From: an uncultured Collinsella sp.
GTDB taxonomy: Bacteria; Actinomycetota; Coriobacteriia; Coriobacteriales; Coriobacteriaceae
Assembly (NCBI GenBank): GCA_900541715.1
Contig: UQLI01000004.1
Location: 1 to 64,000, forward strand
Direction: 5' to 3'
Length of the DNA: 64,000 nucleotides
Shown here: positions 1 to 8,286 of the stretch, one piece after another
Layout of the letters: each line of letters starts with the position of its first letter
Numbering within the stretch: position 1 is the stretch's first letter
Program-made: the position numbers and the translations under genes
Notes under the pieces: model-generated
What the model saw: only the letters and a program-made list of their open reading frames with translations
Told to the model about the DNA's origin: nothing
Database searches by the model: none

Positions 1-951
1 GGTGCCGGGTCTGCCGCGGGCTCGGCTGCCGGTGGTGCGGCGACCGCCGCGGAGCCCGTCGAGGTGCACGTCGCCTCGCTCAAGGGGCCGACCTCGATTG
101 GCCTGGTGCAGTTTATGGACCAGGCTGCCGATGGCGAGACGGACAATAAGTTCGACTTTGCGATCAACACTGCCGCCGACGAGATTGTGCCCAAGGTCAT
201 TCAGGGCGATATCGATATCGCCCTGGTGCCCGCCAACGTGGCGAGCGTGCTCTACAACAAGACCGAGGGCGCGGTGCAGGTCATCGACATCAACACGCTG
301 GGCGTGCTGAACGTTGTGACGGGCGACGCGAATGTGGCCTCGTTTGGCGATCTGGCGGGCCATACCGTCTATATGACGGGCAAGGGCACCACGCCGGAGT
401 ACGTCATGAACTACTTGCTGGAGCGCGCGGGCCTGACCGGCCAGGTGGCGCTTGAGTTTAAGAGCGAGCCCACCGAGGTGCTGTCGGCGTTGCTTGTCGA
501 CCCGTCCGCCGTGGGCGTGCTGCCGGAGCCGTTCAAGACGGCGGCCATCGCCAAGAGCGAAGGCAAGCTGTCGGCGCCGGTAAGTCTGACCGATGTGTGG
601 GATGAGCTGGCGGGTGACACGGGCTCCCGTTTGCTGACGGGCGTGACCGTGGTGCGCCGGGCCTTTGCCAAGGAACATCCCGAGGCCGTGGCGGAATTCT
701 TGAGCTGCCATGCGGCGAGCGTTGAGGCCGTGAACGCGGCGCCGGCAGACTGGGCTCAGGCCGTGGTCGATGCGGGCATCGTCGATAACGCCGCGATTGC
801 CGAAAAGGCGATTCCCGGGTGCATGCTCGTGTGCCAGACGGGGAAGGATATGAAGGCGGCGCTCGACGGGTATCTGCAGGTGCTGGCTGATGCGGACGCG
901 AGCGCCGTGGGCGGCAAGCTCCCGGCCGATGATTTCTACTACATGGAGTAG
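1..951 (+). CDS. ABC transporter substrate-binding protein, NMT1/SsuA-like (5' end outside window)
   Basis: The reading frame is open from base 1, so the N-terminus with any signal peptide or lipobox lies upstream. The first ~20 residues visible are an Ala/Gly/Ser-rich linker, typical of the segment after a lipobox. The rest reads like a periplasmic-binding-protein fold of the NMT1/THI5, nitrate/sulfonate/taurine type: a beta strand VHVASLKGP, then the IDIALVPANVASVL and TGKGTTPEYVMNYLLE segments seen in that family. It probably captures a small solute outside the membrane and passes it to the permease-ATPase encoded 3 nt downstream. The substrate cannot be told from sequence. It ends in TAG at 949-951. 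Confidence 0.85.
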   Translation, partial: GAGSAAGSAAGGAATAAEPVEVHVASLKGPTSIGLVQFMDQAADGETDNKFDFAINTAADEIVPKVIQGDIDIALVPANVASVLYNKTEGAVQVIDINTLGVLNVVTGDANVASFGDLAGHTVYMTGKGTTPEYVMNYLLERAGLTGQVALEFKSEPTEVLSALLVDPSAVGVLPEPFKTAAIAKSEGKLSAPVSLTDVWDELAGDTGSRLLTGVTVVRRAFAKEHPEAVAEFLSCHAASVEAVNAAPADWAQAVVDAGIVDNAAIAEKAIPGCMLVCQTGKDMKAALDGYLQVLADADASAVGGKLPADDFYYME

Positions 952-954
952 CCC

Positions 955-2334
955 GTGCGTGCGTTTGCTCGACACATGACAGAGCGTGTGAAGGCGGTGG
1001 CGGCAGCAGGTGCCGTTGCCGCCTTTTGGCTTGCCGTGTGGGTGCTGGTGGCGGGTCTCGTGGCGCAACCATTGATTTTGCCGGGGCCGGTCGCTGTCGT
1101 GGTGGCGTTGCTGCGGCTGGCATGTGATGCCGGGACGTGGGCGATTCTGGTGGGTTCAGGCGCACGGATCTTGGGCGGGCTGGCGCTTGCCGCGGTGTGC
1201 GGCGGCGTGATGGCGGGAGTCTCGGTGCGATCGCTGACGTTTGCCCGCTTGGTGGCGCCGGCGCTTTCGTTTGTTAAGGCGACGCCGGTTGCCTGCGTGG
1301 TGGTCCTGCTGCTCATTTGGCTGGGGTCGGCGCGCGTGAGCATCGCCGTGGTCTTTTTGATGGCGCTGCCGGGCGTGTATTTTTCGCTGGTTGAGGGTTT
1401 GGCACAGGTTGATCAGCCGCTGGAGCAGATGTTTCGTCTGCATGGCGTGCAGGGTTGGCGTCTGTTTTGCGCCCATACCTGGCGCGAGGTCCTGCCGTTT
1501 GTGCTTTCGTGTGCGCGTGCCGTGATCGGCATGAGCTGGAAGGCCGGCGTGGCGGCGGAGCTCATCGGCATGGCGACGGGCACCGTGGGCGAACGCATCT
1601 ATCAGGCGAAGCTTTTGATCGAGACGGCGGACCTGCTGGCGTGGACCGTGCTGGTCGTGGCGGCATCGTGGGCATGCGAGCGCGTGCTGGTGTGGTTGCT
1701 GCGGGCTTCGGGGCCCGTGGCGTGGCGTACTGCCGTGCGGGCGCATGGGCGCGGTGGCCGCGGGCGTGCGTGCGGCTCTGCTGGCGGCGGGGCTGCTGCG
1801 GAGCTTGCGCTCGCCGTGGGCGATCGCGCGCCGTGGGCTCCGGCACTGGACGGTCTGGCGCTCAACGTGCCCGCGGGCGGGCGTATCTGTGTGATGGGTG
1901 CTTCGGGTGCGGGCAAGTCGACGCTGCTTGCGCTAGCGGCGGGGGAGTCCGCGCCGTGCTCGATGGTGTTTCAGGATGCACGCTTGGTCGAATCCGCCTC
2001 GGCGCTGGATAACGTGTTGGTGTGCGCCGATGCGCGCGTGGATGCTTCGAGCGCCGCGGCATTGCTGCGCCTGCTGGTGCCAGGGATCGACGTGCATGCT
2101 CGCGTGGCCGAGCTTTCGGGCGGGCAGCGCCGTCGCGTCGAGATCGCTCGAGTCCTGCTGTTCCCGGGCGGCGCCGTTATTCTGGACGAGCCCTTTACCG
2201 GTCTAGATACCGCCGCACGCGACGCATGCGCCGAGGTCGTGCTCGACCTGCTCGACGGCCGCATGCTCCTGCTCGCCACGCACGATGTCGCCGACGCTCA
2301 GGCCCTCGATATCTCGGACATCATCACGCTCTAA
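955..2334 (+). CDS. Fused ABC transporter permease-ATPase (NMT1/SsuBC-like importer)
   Basis: This 459-residue protein starts at GTG, 3 nt after the binding-protein gene. Residues ~15-245 are a BPD-type inner-membrane permease with about six hydrophobic segments and an EAA-like loop after LEQMFRLHGVQ. Residues ~275-459 are an ATPase with Walker A GASGAGKST, Q-loop FQD, signature LSGGQRRR, Walker B AVILDEP and H-loop THD. In SsuBC/NrtBD-type importers these are normally separate proteins. The ATPase half is short: only about 20 residues separate the Walker A lysine from the Q-loop glutamine, against roughly 40 in typical family members, so the antiparallel-beta hairpin region is largely missing. 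The linker at 245-275 is Gly/Arg/Ala-rich. Function as an importer with the upstream binding protein is inferred from context. Confidence 0.85.
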   Translation: MRAFARHMTERVKAVAAAGAVAAFWLAVWVLVAGLVAQPLILPGPVAVVVALLRLACDAGTWAILVGSGARILGGLALAAVCGGVMAGVSVRSLTFARLVAPALSFVKATPVACVVVLLLIWLGSARVSIAVVFLMALPGVYFSLVEGLAQVDQPLEQMFRLHGVQGWRLFCAHTWREVLPFVLSCARAVIGMSWKAGVAAELIGMATGTVGERIYQAKLLIETADLLAWTVLVVAASWACERVLVWLLRASGPVAWRTAVRAHGRGGRGRACGSAGGGAAAELALAVGDRAPWAPALDGLALNVPAGGRICVMGASGAGKSTLLALAAGESAPCSMVFQDARLVESASALDNVLVCADARVDASSAAALLRLLVPGIDVHARVAELSGGQRRRVEIARVLLFPGGAVILDEPFTGLDTAARDACAEVVLDLLDGRMLLLATHDVADAQALDISDIITL

Positions 2335-2390
2335 ATACTAACTCAGCTACAAAATGATTCGTTTTCCTCCGTTCCCATGGGGTCGGGTGT

Positions 2391-2435
2391 GGTATTCTAT
2401 CTGCGGGGTAATACTTAGGAATACCAAGTAATACC
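2391..2435. promoter_or_regulatory. Possible autoregulatory operator of the antitoxin/protease operon
   Basis: Four copies of a TAATAC/AATACC-like element sit in 45 bp: GGTATTC at 2391, GTAATAC at 2408, GAATACC at 2419 and GTAATACC at 2428. GGTATTC and GAATACC are inverted relative to each other. RelB/DinJ-type proteins normally repress their own promoter through repeated short sites. The assignment is inference from position and repetition. Confidence 0.3.
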
Positions 2436-2549
2436 AACGCCGCAGAAACAAACTCCGGATGCGGGCCAATCGGGTTGCCTTCACAGCCCGTCGCCCAGCC
2501 GCGTGGCCCGCATCTATCCGCACTACCGTCGTTTCAAAAAGGAAGCGCC

Positions 2550-2771
2550 ATGGCAGAACACATGACCCCCGTAGTCGCGAAGGTCTTGCCCGAGGAGAAG
2601 GCAGCCTTCGCGGCGGCAACTCAGCTCGTGGGCACCACGCCGTCCAACGCCATCCGCATGTTTATCGCCGCGTTCAATCGCTGCGGCACCTTTCCGTTTG
2701 ACATCTCGCCCAACGGGGCCTTTGGCAAAGAGTGTCCTCAACAGCTAGTCGTTGAAGAACGTCCCCAATGA
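2550..2771 (+). CDS. RelB/DinJ-family antitoxin-like protein without an adjacent toxin
   Basis: A 73-residue protein with the ribbon-helix-helix and C-terminal pattern of DinJ/RelB: an N-terminal strand VVAKVLPEEK, then LVGTTPSNAIRMFIAAF and the closing GTFPFD. ATG 2550 is chosen because of AAAAGGAAG seven bases upstream; an earlier ATG at 2475 lacks such a site. Partners of this family are RelE/YafQ-like RNases, but none is encoded next to it. Instead its stop overlaps the region just before a CPBP membrane protease. It may be a DNA-binding regulator of that operon or a solitary antitoxin. Confidence 0.7.
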   Translation: MAEHMTPVVAKVLPEEKAAFAAATQLVGTTPSNAIRMFIAAFNRCGTFPFDISPNGAFGKECPQQLVVEERPQ

Positions 2772-2794
2772 CTAGTCGTCGGGAGGAGGTCGGC

Positions 2795-3706
2795 ATGCTC
2801 AATGCGATGATTTGGGCGCTTGCCTGTTTTGGCGTCGTCGCTGCCGATATTGCCCTGAGCGTGGTTTTGTTTTCCGCTCTGGGCGTCGCGTCAGTGTTCA
2901 TGGGTTTTTCGATCGATGACCTCGACATTCAATTGCTTCAGGCCGTCGCGCAGACGGCATCGTTTTTGATGGCGCTACTGTGGTGGCGTTATCTGTGGCC
3001 GCGTTCGTTTATGGCACGCCGGCAAAGCGAGCATCCGCTCGGCGGGGGAGCACGTGGGGCGTGGAAGCGCATCGCCTGCGTTATCGTGATTGGCCTGGCC
3101 CTGCAGGTGGTTGTTGGCTACGTGACCGACGCCGTGCTGTCGCTGTTGCCCGAGGCCGCGGCCGACTACAGCGAGCTTGTCGAGGAAACAGGCATGGGCG
3201 ACACCAGCTATCTCGCCGTCCTGACTACGGTGCTCGGTGCCCCATTTTGTGAAGAGCTGCTGGTGCGCGGCATTATTTTTGAGTTTTCGCTCCGAGCGTT
3301 TAATCCGCAGTGCCGCCCACTTTGGAAGCGCCGGCGTCGTGCGAGCGCGCAGGACGGCGCCATGGTGCCCTGGGCGGCCCCAAGCACGTGGGGTATCGCC
3401 GCGGCGATTGTGTTGCAGGCGGCAATCTTCGGTTTTATGCACATGAATTGGGTGCAGGGTTGCTACGCGGGTGCCGCCGGCCTCATCTTTGGTTGGGTGC
3501 TCGTGACCACCGGAAAGCTCCGCTACACGATCCTGCTGCACTTTGCCTTTAATGCCGGGTCGTATCTCATGGGGCTGCTCTGGTTTGTGAACACGCCGCT
3601 CGATGTGGCAATTACGGTTGCTATCGCCGGTGTCATCCTCGTTGAGGCAATGCGCTCGCTGCGCCACGCGTGTGGGATGGACGCAGCGAGCGCGCCGCTG
3701 CCCTAG
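2795..3706 (+). CDS. CPBP family intramembrane metalloprotease
   Basis: A 303-residue multi-pass membrane protein with the CPBP (Abi/CAAX-protease) signature: EELLVRG for the EExxxR motif (~residue 152), FMHMNW, and the late HFAFNAGS. The glutamates and histidines are the expected metal and catalytic ligands in the membrane. The start at 2795 follows a strong GGGAGGAGG; an in-frame ATG at 2768 overlaps the antitoxin stop and is the alternative. CPBP proteins process prenylated or membrane substrates, or act in bacteriocin and phage immunity; which applies here is unknown. It is co-transcribed with the RelB-like gene. Its TAG and the stop of the convergent gene share the same CTAG tetramer (3703-3706). 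Confidence 0.85.
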   Translation: MLNAMIWALACFGVVAADIALSVVLFSALGVASVFMGFSIDDLDIQLLQAVAQTASFLMALLWWRYLWPRSFMARRQSEHPLGGGARGAWKRIACVIVIGLALQVVVGYVTDAVLSLLPEAAADYSELVEETGMGDTSYLAVLTTVLGAPFCEELLVRGIIFEFSLRAFNPQCRPLWKRRRRASAQDGAMVPWAAPSTWGIAAAIVLQAAIFGFMHMNWVQGCYAGAAGLIFGWVLVTTGKLRYTILLHFAFNAGSYLMGLLWFVNTPLDVAITVAIAGVILVEAMRSLRHACGMDAASAPLP

Positions 3707-5838
3707 TTGCGACGTCCGCCGCCGTTGGCGCCCTGACGCCCCTGGGCCGCGCGATTGCGGCCGGCAGTGTTCTGTGCGCGCGACATGCCGCCGTGCCCCT
3801 TGCTGCCCTTGGACCCCTTGCCGCCGGCGCCGCCATGCGGTTTGCCGCCCTTCTTGCCGGTGCCATGCCCGCCGCCAGCAGACGTCTCGCCCGGGCGCGG
3901 GGGCACGGGACGAATCAGGCAATGTTTGGTGTAGCCAATCAGATCGCGGCGGCCGGCTTTTTCCAGCGCCTCGCGCACCAGCTTGTAGTTCTCGGGCTTG
4001 CGATATTGGATGAGCGCACGCTGCATGGCCTTCTCGTGCGGGTCGCGCGCCACGTAGATCGGCTCCATGGTGCGCGGGTCCACGCCGGTGTAGTACATGC
4101 AGGTCGACATGGTGGACGGCGTGGGGTAGAAGTCCTGCACCTGCTCGGGCATGTAGCCCATGTCGCGCACGGCTTCGGCAAGGTCCACGGCTTCCTTCAT
4201 GGTTGAGCCCGGGTGGCTCGATATCAGATACGGCACCACGTACTGCTTGAGTCCGTATTCGCGGTTCAAGCGCTCAAATTTACGGCAGAACGCGTCGTAG
4301 ACGGCGCGGCTCGGCTTGCCCATCACGGACAGCACCGCATCGCTCACGTGCTCGGGCGCTACGCGTAGCTGGCCCGAGACATGGTGCTCTAGCAGCTCGC
4401 GCAAAAACTCGTCCGAGGCGTCGGCCATGGTGTAGTCGAAGCGGATGCCGCTGCGGACGAAGACCTTCTTGACGCCCGGCAGCTGGCGCAGGTCGCGCAA
4501 CAGCTGCGTGTAGCCGCTCTCGTCGACTACCATGTTCTTGCACACGCTCGGCCACAGGCAGCGCTTGTTCTTGCACACGCCGTGCTTGAGCTGCTTGTCG
4601 CAGGCAGGGCGGCTAAAGTTGGCCGTCGGTCCGCCCACGTCATTGATGTAGCCCTTAAACTCGGGATCGCGCGTGAGCAGCTCGGCCTCGCGCATGATCG
4701 AATCGTGGCTGCGCATCTGCAGCACGCGACCCTGGTGGAAGGTGAGGGCGCAAAACGAGCACTCACCAAAGCACCCGCGGTTGGAGCTAATGGAAAACTT
4801 GATCTCGGCAAAGGCCGGCACGCCGCCCGCCGCGTCGTAATCGGGATGCCAATCGCGTGCGTAGGGGAGTTCGGCCACCTCGTCCATCTCATCGGTGGTG
4901 AGCGTCGCCGATGGCGGGTTCTGCACCACATAGACGCTGTTGGGGTAGGGCTCTACCAGGCGATGTCCGGTGATGGGGTCCATATTCTGCTGCTGCACAT
5001 TAAAGCTGCGCGCGTAGTTGAGCTTGTCGGCGGCAAGGTCGTCCCAGCTGGGCAGCAGGTCGTAGTCGTAGACCTCGTCGAGCGAGCTGGTGCGGTAGAC
5101 GGTGCCATTGATATAGGTGATCTGATCGACGGGCAGCCCCGCGTCGAGCGCGTCGGCGATCTCGACAATCGCGTGCTCGCCCATACCGTAGATGAGGATG
5201 TCGGCGCCCGAGTCGAGCAGTACCGAGCGCTTGAGCTTGTCCTGCCAGTAGTCATAGTGGGCCAGGCGGCGCAGGCTTGCCTCGATGCCCCCGATGATGA
5301 TGGGGACGTCCTTAAACGTCTGGCGGATGAGGTTGCCGTAGACCGTGACGGCTCGGTTGGGACGGCGCCCCTCCTCGCCACCGGGGGTATAGGCGTCGGT
5401 GTGGCGGCGGTGCTTGGTCACTGAATAGTGGTTGACCATGGAGTCCATGTTGCCGGCACTGACGAGAAAGCCCAGGCGCGGTTCGCCGAGCGCGGTGATG
5501 CTGGCGGGGTCGGTCCAGTCGGGCTGGCAGATGATGCCCACCTTATAGCCGTGCGCGTCGAGGACGCGACTGATGATGGCCATACCAAAGCTGGGGTGGT
5601 CCACGTAGGCGTCGCCGCAGATGTAGACAAAGTCGCACTGGTCCCAGCCGCGCGCATCCATGTCGGCGCGGCTGACGGGGAGGAACTTATCGCGGCCCGG
5701 GCGCCAGGGACGGGCGGGCGCTGCAGAGGCATGCGTGGGTCGCGAGCCTTGCGTCTTACCGCCGCGCTTTTGCTGCTGGCCTTGTTTGCCCTGCTGACTG
5801 CGCTGGTTGTTCTGAGCGTGCTGAGGCTTTTTTGCCAC
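3703..5838 (-). CDS. YgiQ family radical SAM protein
   Basis: A 711-residue protein of the YgiQ (UPF0313) family. The radical-SAM cluster motif CFGECSFC (CxxxCxxC) follows FSISSNRG at about residue 305, and the family N-terminus DKFLPVSRADMDARGWDQCD begins near residue 48. The enzyme should bind a [4Fe-4S] cluster and cleave S-adenosylmethionine; the family's substrate is not established. The GTG start at 5838 is preferred because GGGAGG lies just upstream; frames reaching 6009 lack a ribosome site. Both ends are low complexity: a Gln/Lys/Gly-rich N-terminal 45 residues and a Gly/Lys/Asn/Arg-rich tail of about 70 residues, possibly RNA-binding. The gene is convergent with the CPBP gene, overlapping by 4 nt. 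Confidence 0.9.
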   Translation of the reverse strand: MAKKPQHAQNNQRSQQGKQGQQQKRGGKTQGSRPTHASAAPARPWRPGRDKFLPVSRADMDARGWDQCDFVYICGDAYVDHPSFGMAIISRVLDAHGYKVGIICQPDWTDPASITALGEPRLGFLVSAGNMDSMVNHYSVTKHRRHTDAYTPGGEEGRRPNRAVTVYGNLIRQTFKDVPIIIGGIEASLRRLAHYDYWQDKLKRSVLLDSGADILIYGMGEHAIVEIADALDAGLPVDQITYINGTVYRTSSLDEVYDYDLLPSWDDLAADKLNYARSFNVQQQNMDPITGHRLVEPYPNSVYVVQNPPSATLTTDEMDEVAELPYARDWHPDYDAAGGVPAFAEIKFSISSNRGCFGECSFCALTFHQGRVLQMRSHDSIMREAELLTRDPEFKGYINDVGGPTANFSRPACDKQLKHGVCKNKRCLWPSVCKNMVVDESGYTQLLRDLRQLPGVKKVFVRSGIRFDYTMADASDEFLRELLEHHVSGQLRVAPEHVSDAVLSVMGKPSRAVYDAFCRKFERLNREYGLKQYVVPYLISSHPGSTMKEAVDLAEAVRDMGYMPEQVQDFYPTPSTMSTCMYYTGVDPRTMEPIYVARDPHEKAMQRALIQYRKPENYKLVREALEKAGRRDLIGYTKHCLIRPVPPRPGETSAGGGHGTGKKGGKPHGGAGGKGSKGSKGHGGMSRAQNTAGRNRAAQGRQGANGGGRRN

Positions 5839-6091
5839 GATCCCTCCCGGTGTTTGTATGCTGCACGTAATTGTAACCAGTCTTTTTGGGACGGCGCTAA
5901 AAAGACTGGTGGAGTACATGAGCTGGCGGATCGGCGCGTCGATGCGGGTGCCGTTTGTTTCCAGACTGTGTATCTGCGCGTTGGAGAACCCGTCTCGCGC
6001 GCACGCCATGTTGTCAATGGGTTACAGTATGAACGGCGGCTATGTTTCCGCCAACGCACGAGAGAGTCGTCAACAAGGAGGATGCACGACG

Positions 6092-6808
6092 ATGCAGCGT
6101 GCCAAACAGATATCGGAGTCTATTGAGCTGGGCATCATCTTGGCGCTCGCCGGTGGCTTTATGGATGTGTATTCGTACATTGGGCGCGACCATGTTTTCG
6201 CAAACGCGCAGACGGGCAACATCCTGCTCGTGGGCGTGAGCATCTCGGAAGGCAACTGGGCGCTTGCGGGGCGCTACTTCTTCCCTGTGGTGTCGTTTGC
6301 CGTGGGCATTATGCTTGCCGACCTGGTACACGAACGTTTTGGCAGCGTGATCCACTGGCGTCAGGTGACGGTGTTCTTTGAAGCCGTCATCTTGCTGGGC
6401 GTGAGCTTTATCCCGGGCGGCAATTTCAACCTGCTCGCCAACTGCCTCACCTCGTTTGCCTGCGGCATGCAGGTCGAGAGCTTCCGCAAGATCCACGGTC
6501 ACGGCATCGCTACGACCATGTGCATCGGCAACTTGCGCAACGCGCTGCAAAACGTGGACGATTACATCATCACCCACAGGCGCGGCTTTTTGGAAAACGG
6601 CCTGCTGTACTTTGGCGTGATCCTTACCTTTGTGTTTGGCGCCGTGTTGGGCAACTGGTGTATTGAGCGCATGGGCCTGCATGCCATCGTCGTGGCGAGC
6701 TTGCTGCTGTTTGTCGCGTTTGCCATCATGTTCATCGACCGCGAGCGCGACTTGCGCTTACGCTGGAAGGTTGCGGCCGAGGCTTGGAAAGAGGGCTGCC
6801 GAAAGTAA
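6092..6808 (+). CDS. DUF1275 (YoaK-like) membrane protein
   Basis: A 238-residue, mostly hydrophobic protein with about six membrane segments and the DUF1275 landmarks LALAGGFMDVYSYI, FANAQTGNILL and an internal CGMQVESFRKIHG. The family is widespread; its function is unknown. ATG 6092 follows AAGGAGG at 6075-6081; longer frames reaching back to 5861 carry no ribosome site and run into the upstream regulatory DNA of the divergent ygiQ-like gene. It appears to be a single-gene unit closed by a hairpin terminator about 50 nt downstream. Confidence 0.85.
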   Translation: MQRAKQISESIELGIILALAGGFMDVYSYIGRDHVFANAQTGNILLVGVSISEGNWALAGRYFFPVVSFAVGIMLADLVHERFGSVIHWRQVTVFFEAVILLGVSFIPGGNFNLLANCLTSFACGMQVESFRKIHGHGIATTMCIGNLRNALQNVDDYIITHRRGFLENGLLYFGVILTFVFGAVLGNWCIERMGLHAIVVASLLLFVAFAIMFIDRERDLRLRWKVAAEAWKEGCRK

Positions 6809-6813
6809 CCGAT

Positions 6814-6889
6814 TGCGGCAAAGGGGCTGTTCCTTTGCCGCACTGATCAATATTGGGGAGGGGACGGCCATCTCGGCCGCCCCTTTTTT
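6814..6889 (+). terminator. Two hairpins ending the DUF1275 unit
   Basis: A perfect 11-bp hairpin (TGCGGCAAAGG / CCTTTGCCGCA, 6814-6842) is followed by a second GC-rich hairpin, GGGACGGCC / GGCCGCCCC (6861-6883, one mismatch), that runs straight into TTTTTT at 6884-6889. The second has the form of a Rho-independent terminator. Confidence 0.75.
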
Positions 6890-7016
6890 GGAGTCTTAAG
6901 CGCTAAGGTGCATGTTTGTAATGACAAGATTTGACGTCAGCAAAGCGTGTTGTTTGAGGCTATAGAATAAAAATGTCATCTTTCCAGCTATGATTATTAG
7001 TTAAGGGGATGGACAT

Positions 7017-7300
7017 ATGTCAGAGCTTTTTATTCATAATAAGACGACAGTAATCAAGTTGATAATCAAGGCGGAGAACTGTCCTCTTTATTGCTTTGTA
7101 GAGCCTTTCTGAGCAGCTATTCTATTATTAGTCTGGATGAGTCTTGCAACAATTTAGATAGTGTTTCGATATCCTTTTTGAAAGTAGCGTTTACGCAGGA
7201 GTTGAAAAAACATACCACCATTACTGCGGATCATGGACGTGGTTTCGAACAATTTGCAGACTATGTAATACAGTTCCAGGAGCCAGAAAAAAACTATCCA
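7017..7300 (+). pseudogene. Internally deleted ABC-type ATPase remnant
   Basis: ATG 7017, preceded by AAGGGG, starts MSELFIHNKTTVIK, like the first strand of an ABC ATPase, and then stops at 7110-7112. In another frame from ~7043 the DNA reads GGELSSLLLCRAFLSS (signature and helix), then SIISLDESCNNLD (Walker B and D-loop), then TTITADHGRGFEQFADYVI (H-loop and last strand). Walker A and the Q-loop are absent. The simplest reading is a gene that lost its middle by deletion with a frameshift. The frame stays open to 7459, but the part after ~7300 merges with the end of the opposite-strand gene. Base composition is AT-rich, unlike the neighbours, which suggests horizontally acquired DNA under decay. 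Confidence 0.6.
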
Positions 7301-7335
7301 GCTCCTGAATGTTGCTACGAACTGCTTTTTGCGAT

Positions 7336-7875
7336 TTATTCGAGATGCTCTTCAATCCGAGCCCTAAGAAGGGCAATGGCTGTAGGTATTCCAATTGCGG
7401 CGGCTAATTCGGCTTTATCCAAAACCTGTATGCTAAAGCACGATTGTTTATCACATTGAAGGACGATAACTGAAGATAGTTTCACTTCCCGTTGGCTGAA
7501 TATATCGTAATTTCCAAATAGGAAGTTACCTTTTATTGTGTAATTCGGTATGTTCGTTACGCACTTCATCTCAAGTCTGTTTAGACCATAATCAAACACC
7601 GCAACTTCCTCGTGTTCGATGATGAGCGCAACCCTGGGCATGTTGCTAAAACCACCGTCGACGACAGTGAAGAGTTTTTCATTTGCATCGTCATAAACGG
7701 TATATTTAAGACTCAATAGCTGTCCTAGTGGACCCGTGAACCCATGTTTTTTGATGTTGAGGCTGTCTCCCGCTGGGTTGACGAGAGCCAGAGTATGCGG
7801 ATAAGGGTTACCTTCAATTGAGATTCGATATTCGCTTGTAGCCGCCTTGCTCGATTTAGGACCACTAGCCACCAT
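7336..7875 (-). CDS. Hypothetical protein, possible Tubby/LURP-one-like beta fold
   Basis: A 179-residue protein that I do not recognise with certainty. It is beta-rich (YRISIEGNPYPHTLALVNP, KYTVYDDANEKLFTVVDGG, VFDYGLNRLEMKC) and ends in a hydrophobic helix, AAAIGIPTAIALL. The alternation of short strands with a 'YTVYDDANEKLF' segment recalls the phospholipid-scramblase/LURP-one fold, but this is a weak impression. The start at 7875 follows GAGGCGATGATAC. The gene lies in an AT-rich island next to an ABC-ATPase remnant and has different codon use from the flanking genes, so it was probably acquired. Confidence 0.55.
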   Translation of the reverse strand: MVASGPKSSKAATSEYRISIEGNPYPHTLALVNPAGDSLNIKKHGFTGPLGQLLSLKYTVYDDANEKLFTVVDGGFSNMPRVALIIEHEEVAVFDYGLNRLEMKCVTNIPNYTIKGNFLFGNYDIFSQREVKLSSVIVLQCDKQSCFSIQVLDKAELAAAIGIPTAIALLRARIEEHLE

Positions 7876-8286
7876 GTATCATCGCCTCGATCGAATTGGA
7901 ACCGTCTTCTGCCTCGTGCGGAGAATTACGCCGTACGTTGCAGTAGATGCAGCTGCAATAACCGCATGGGCAATTTCTAACAAAATGAATGACGTTATTT
8001 GCTGCATGCATGTTATTCACTACAAAGTATCTTGTTATAAACGTATTGTCAAACATATATTGCTAAAACAGAAACAATTTATAGACTGAGTCGGTCGTAT
8101 TCTTTGGGCGATTGCTCCTATAATCTAGCCTTCGCTGCTGTCGGGAGGGAAGGACAGGGCTCCGTTATTCTGTTGAAACGCTTTAACACTTTTGATGTTC
8201 TCACGTGTTTTTTGTTTCAAAAGCGTTAGGATGGGACTCATAGCGTGGGGCGTAATGGGTGCCCCGCACACGATGGGAGGCTATCA
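7876..8286. other. AT-rich intergenic stretch and fucO leader
   Basis: About 410 bp without a convincing gene. The left half (to ~8090) is AT-rich and continues the island; a 63-codon open frame at 7865-8056 on the minus strand has no ribosome site or recognisable product. The right half is the leader of the iron-dependent dehydrogenase gene and holds a LacI-type palindrome at 8171-8188, a T-rich run at 8205-8214 and the GGGAGG ribosome site before 8287. Confidence 0.5.
8171..8188. promoter_or_regulatory. LacI-family-type operator upstream of fucO
   Basis: TGTTGAAACGCTTTAACA is an 18-bp imperfect palindrome centred on CG, with 7 of 9 symmetric pairs. LacI/GalR-family repressors, including catabolite regulators, bind such CG-centred sites. 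It lies ~100 bp before the dehydrogenase start, where it could control expression by sugar supply. No regulator gene is nearby. Confidence 0.4.

Noticed and set aside
7865..8056. 63-codon minus-strand frame upstream of the gene at 7336
   Set aside because: Cys/Asn-rich text without ribosome site or domain, in a low-GC spacer where stops are expected to be frequent; too weak to call.
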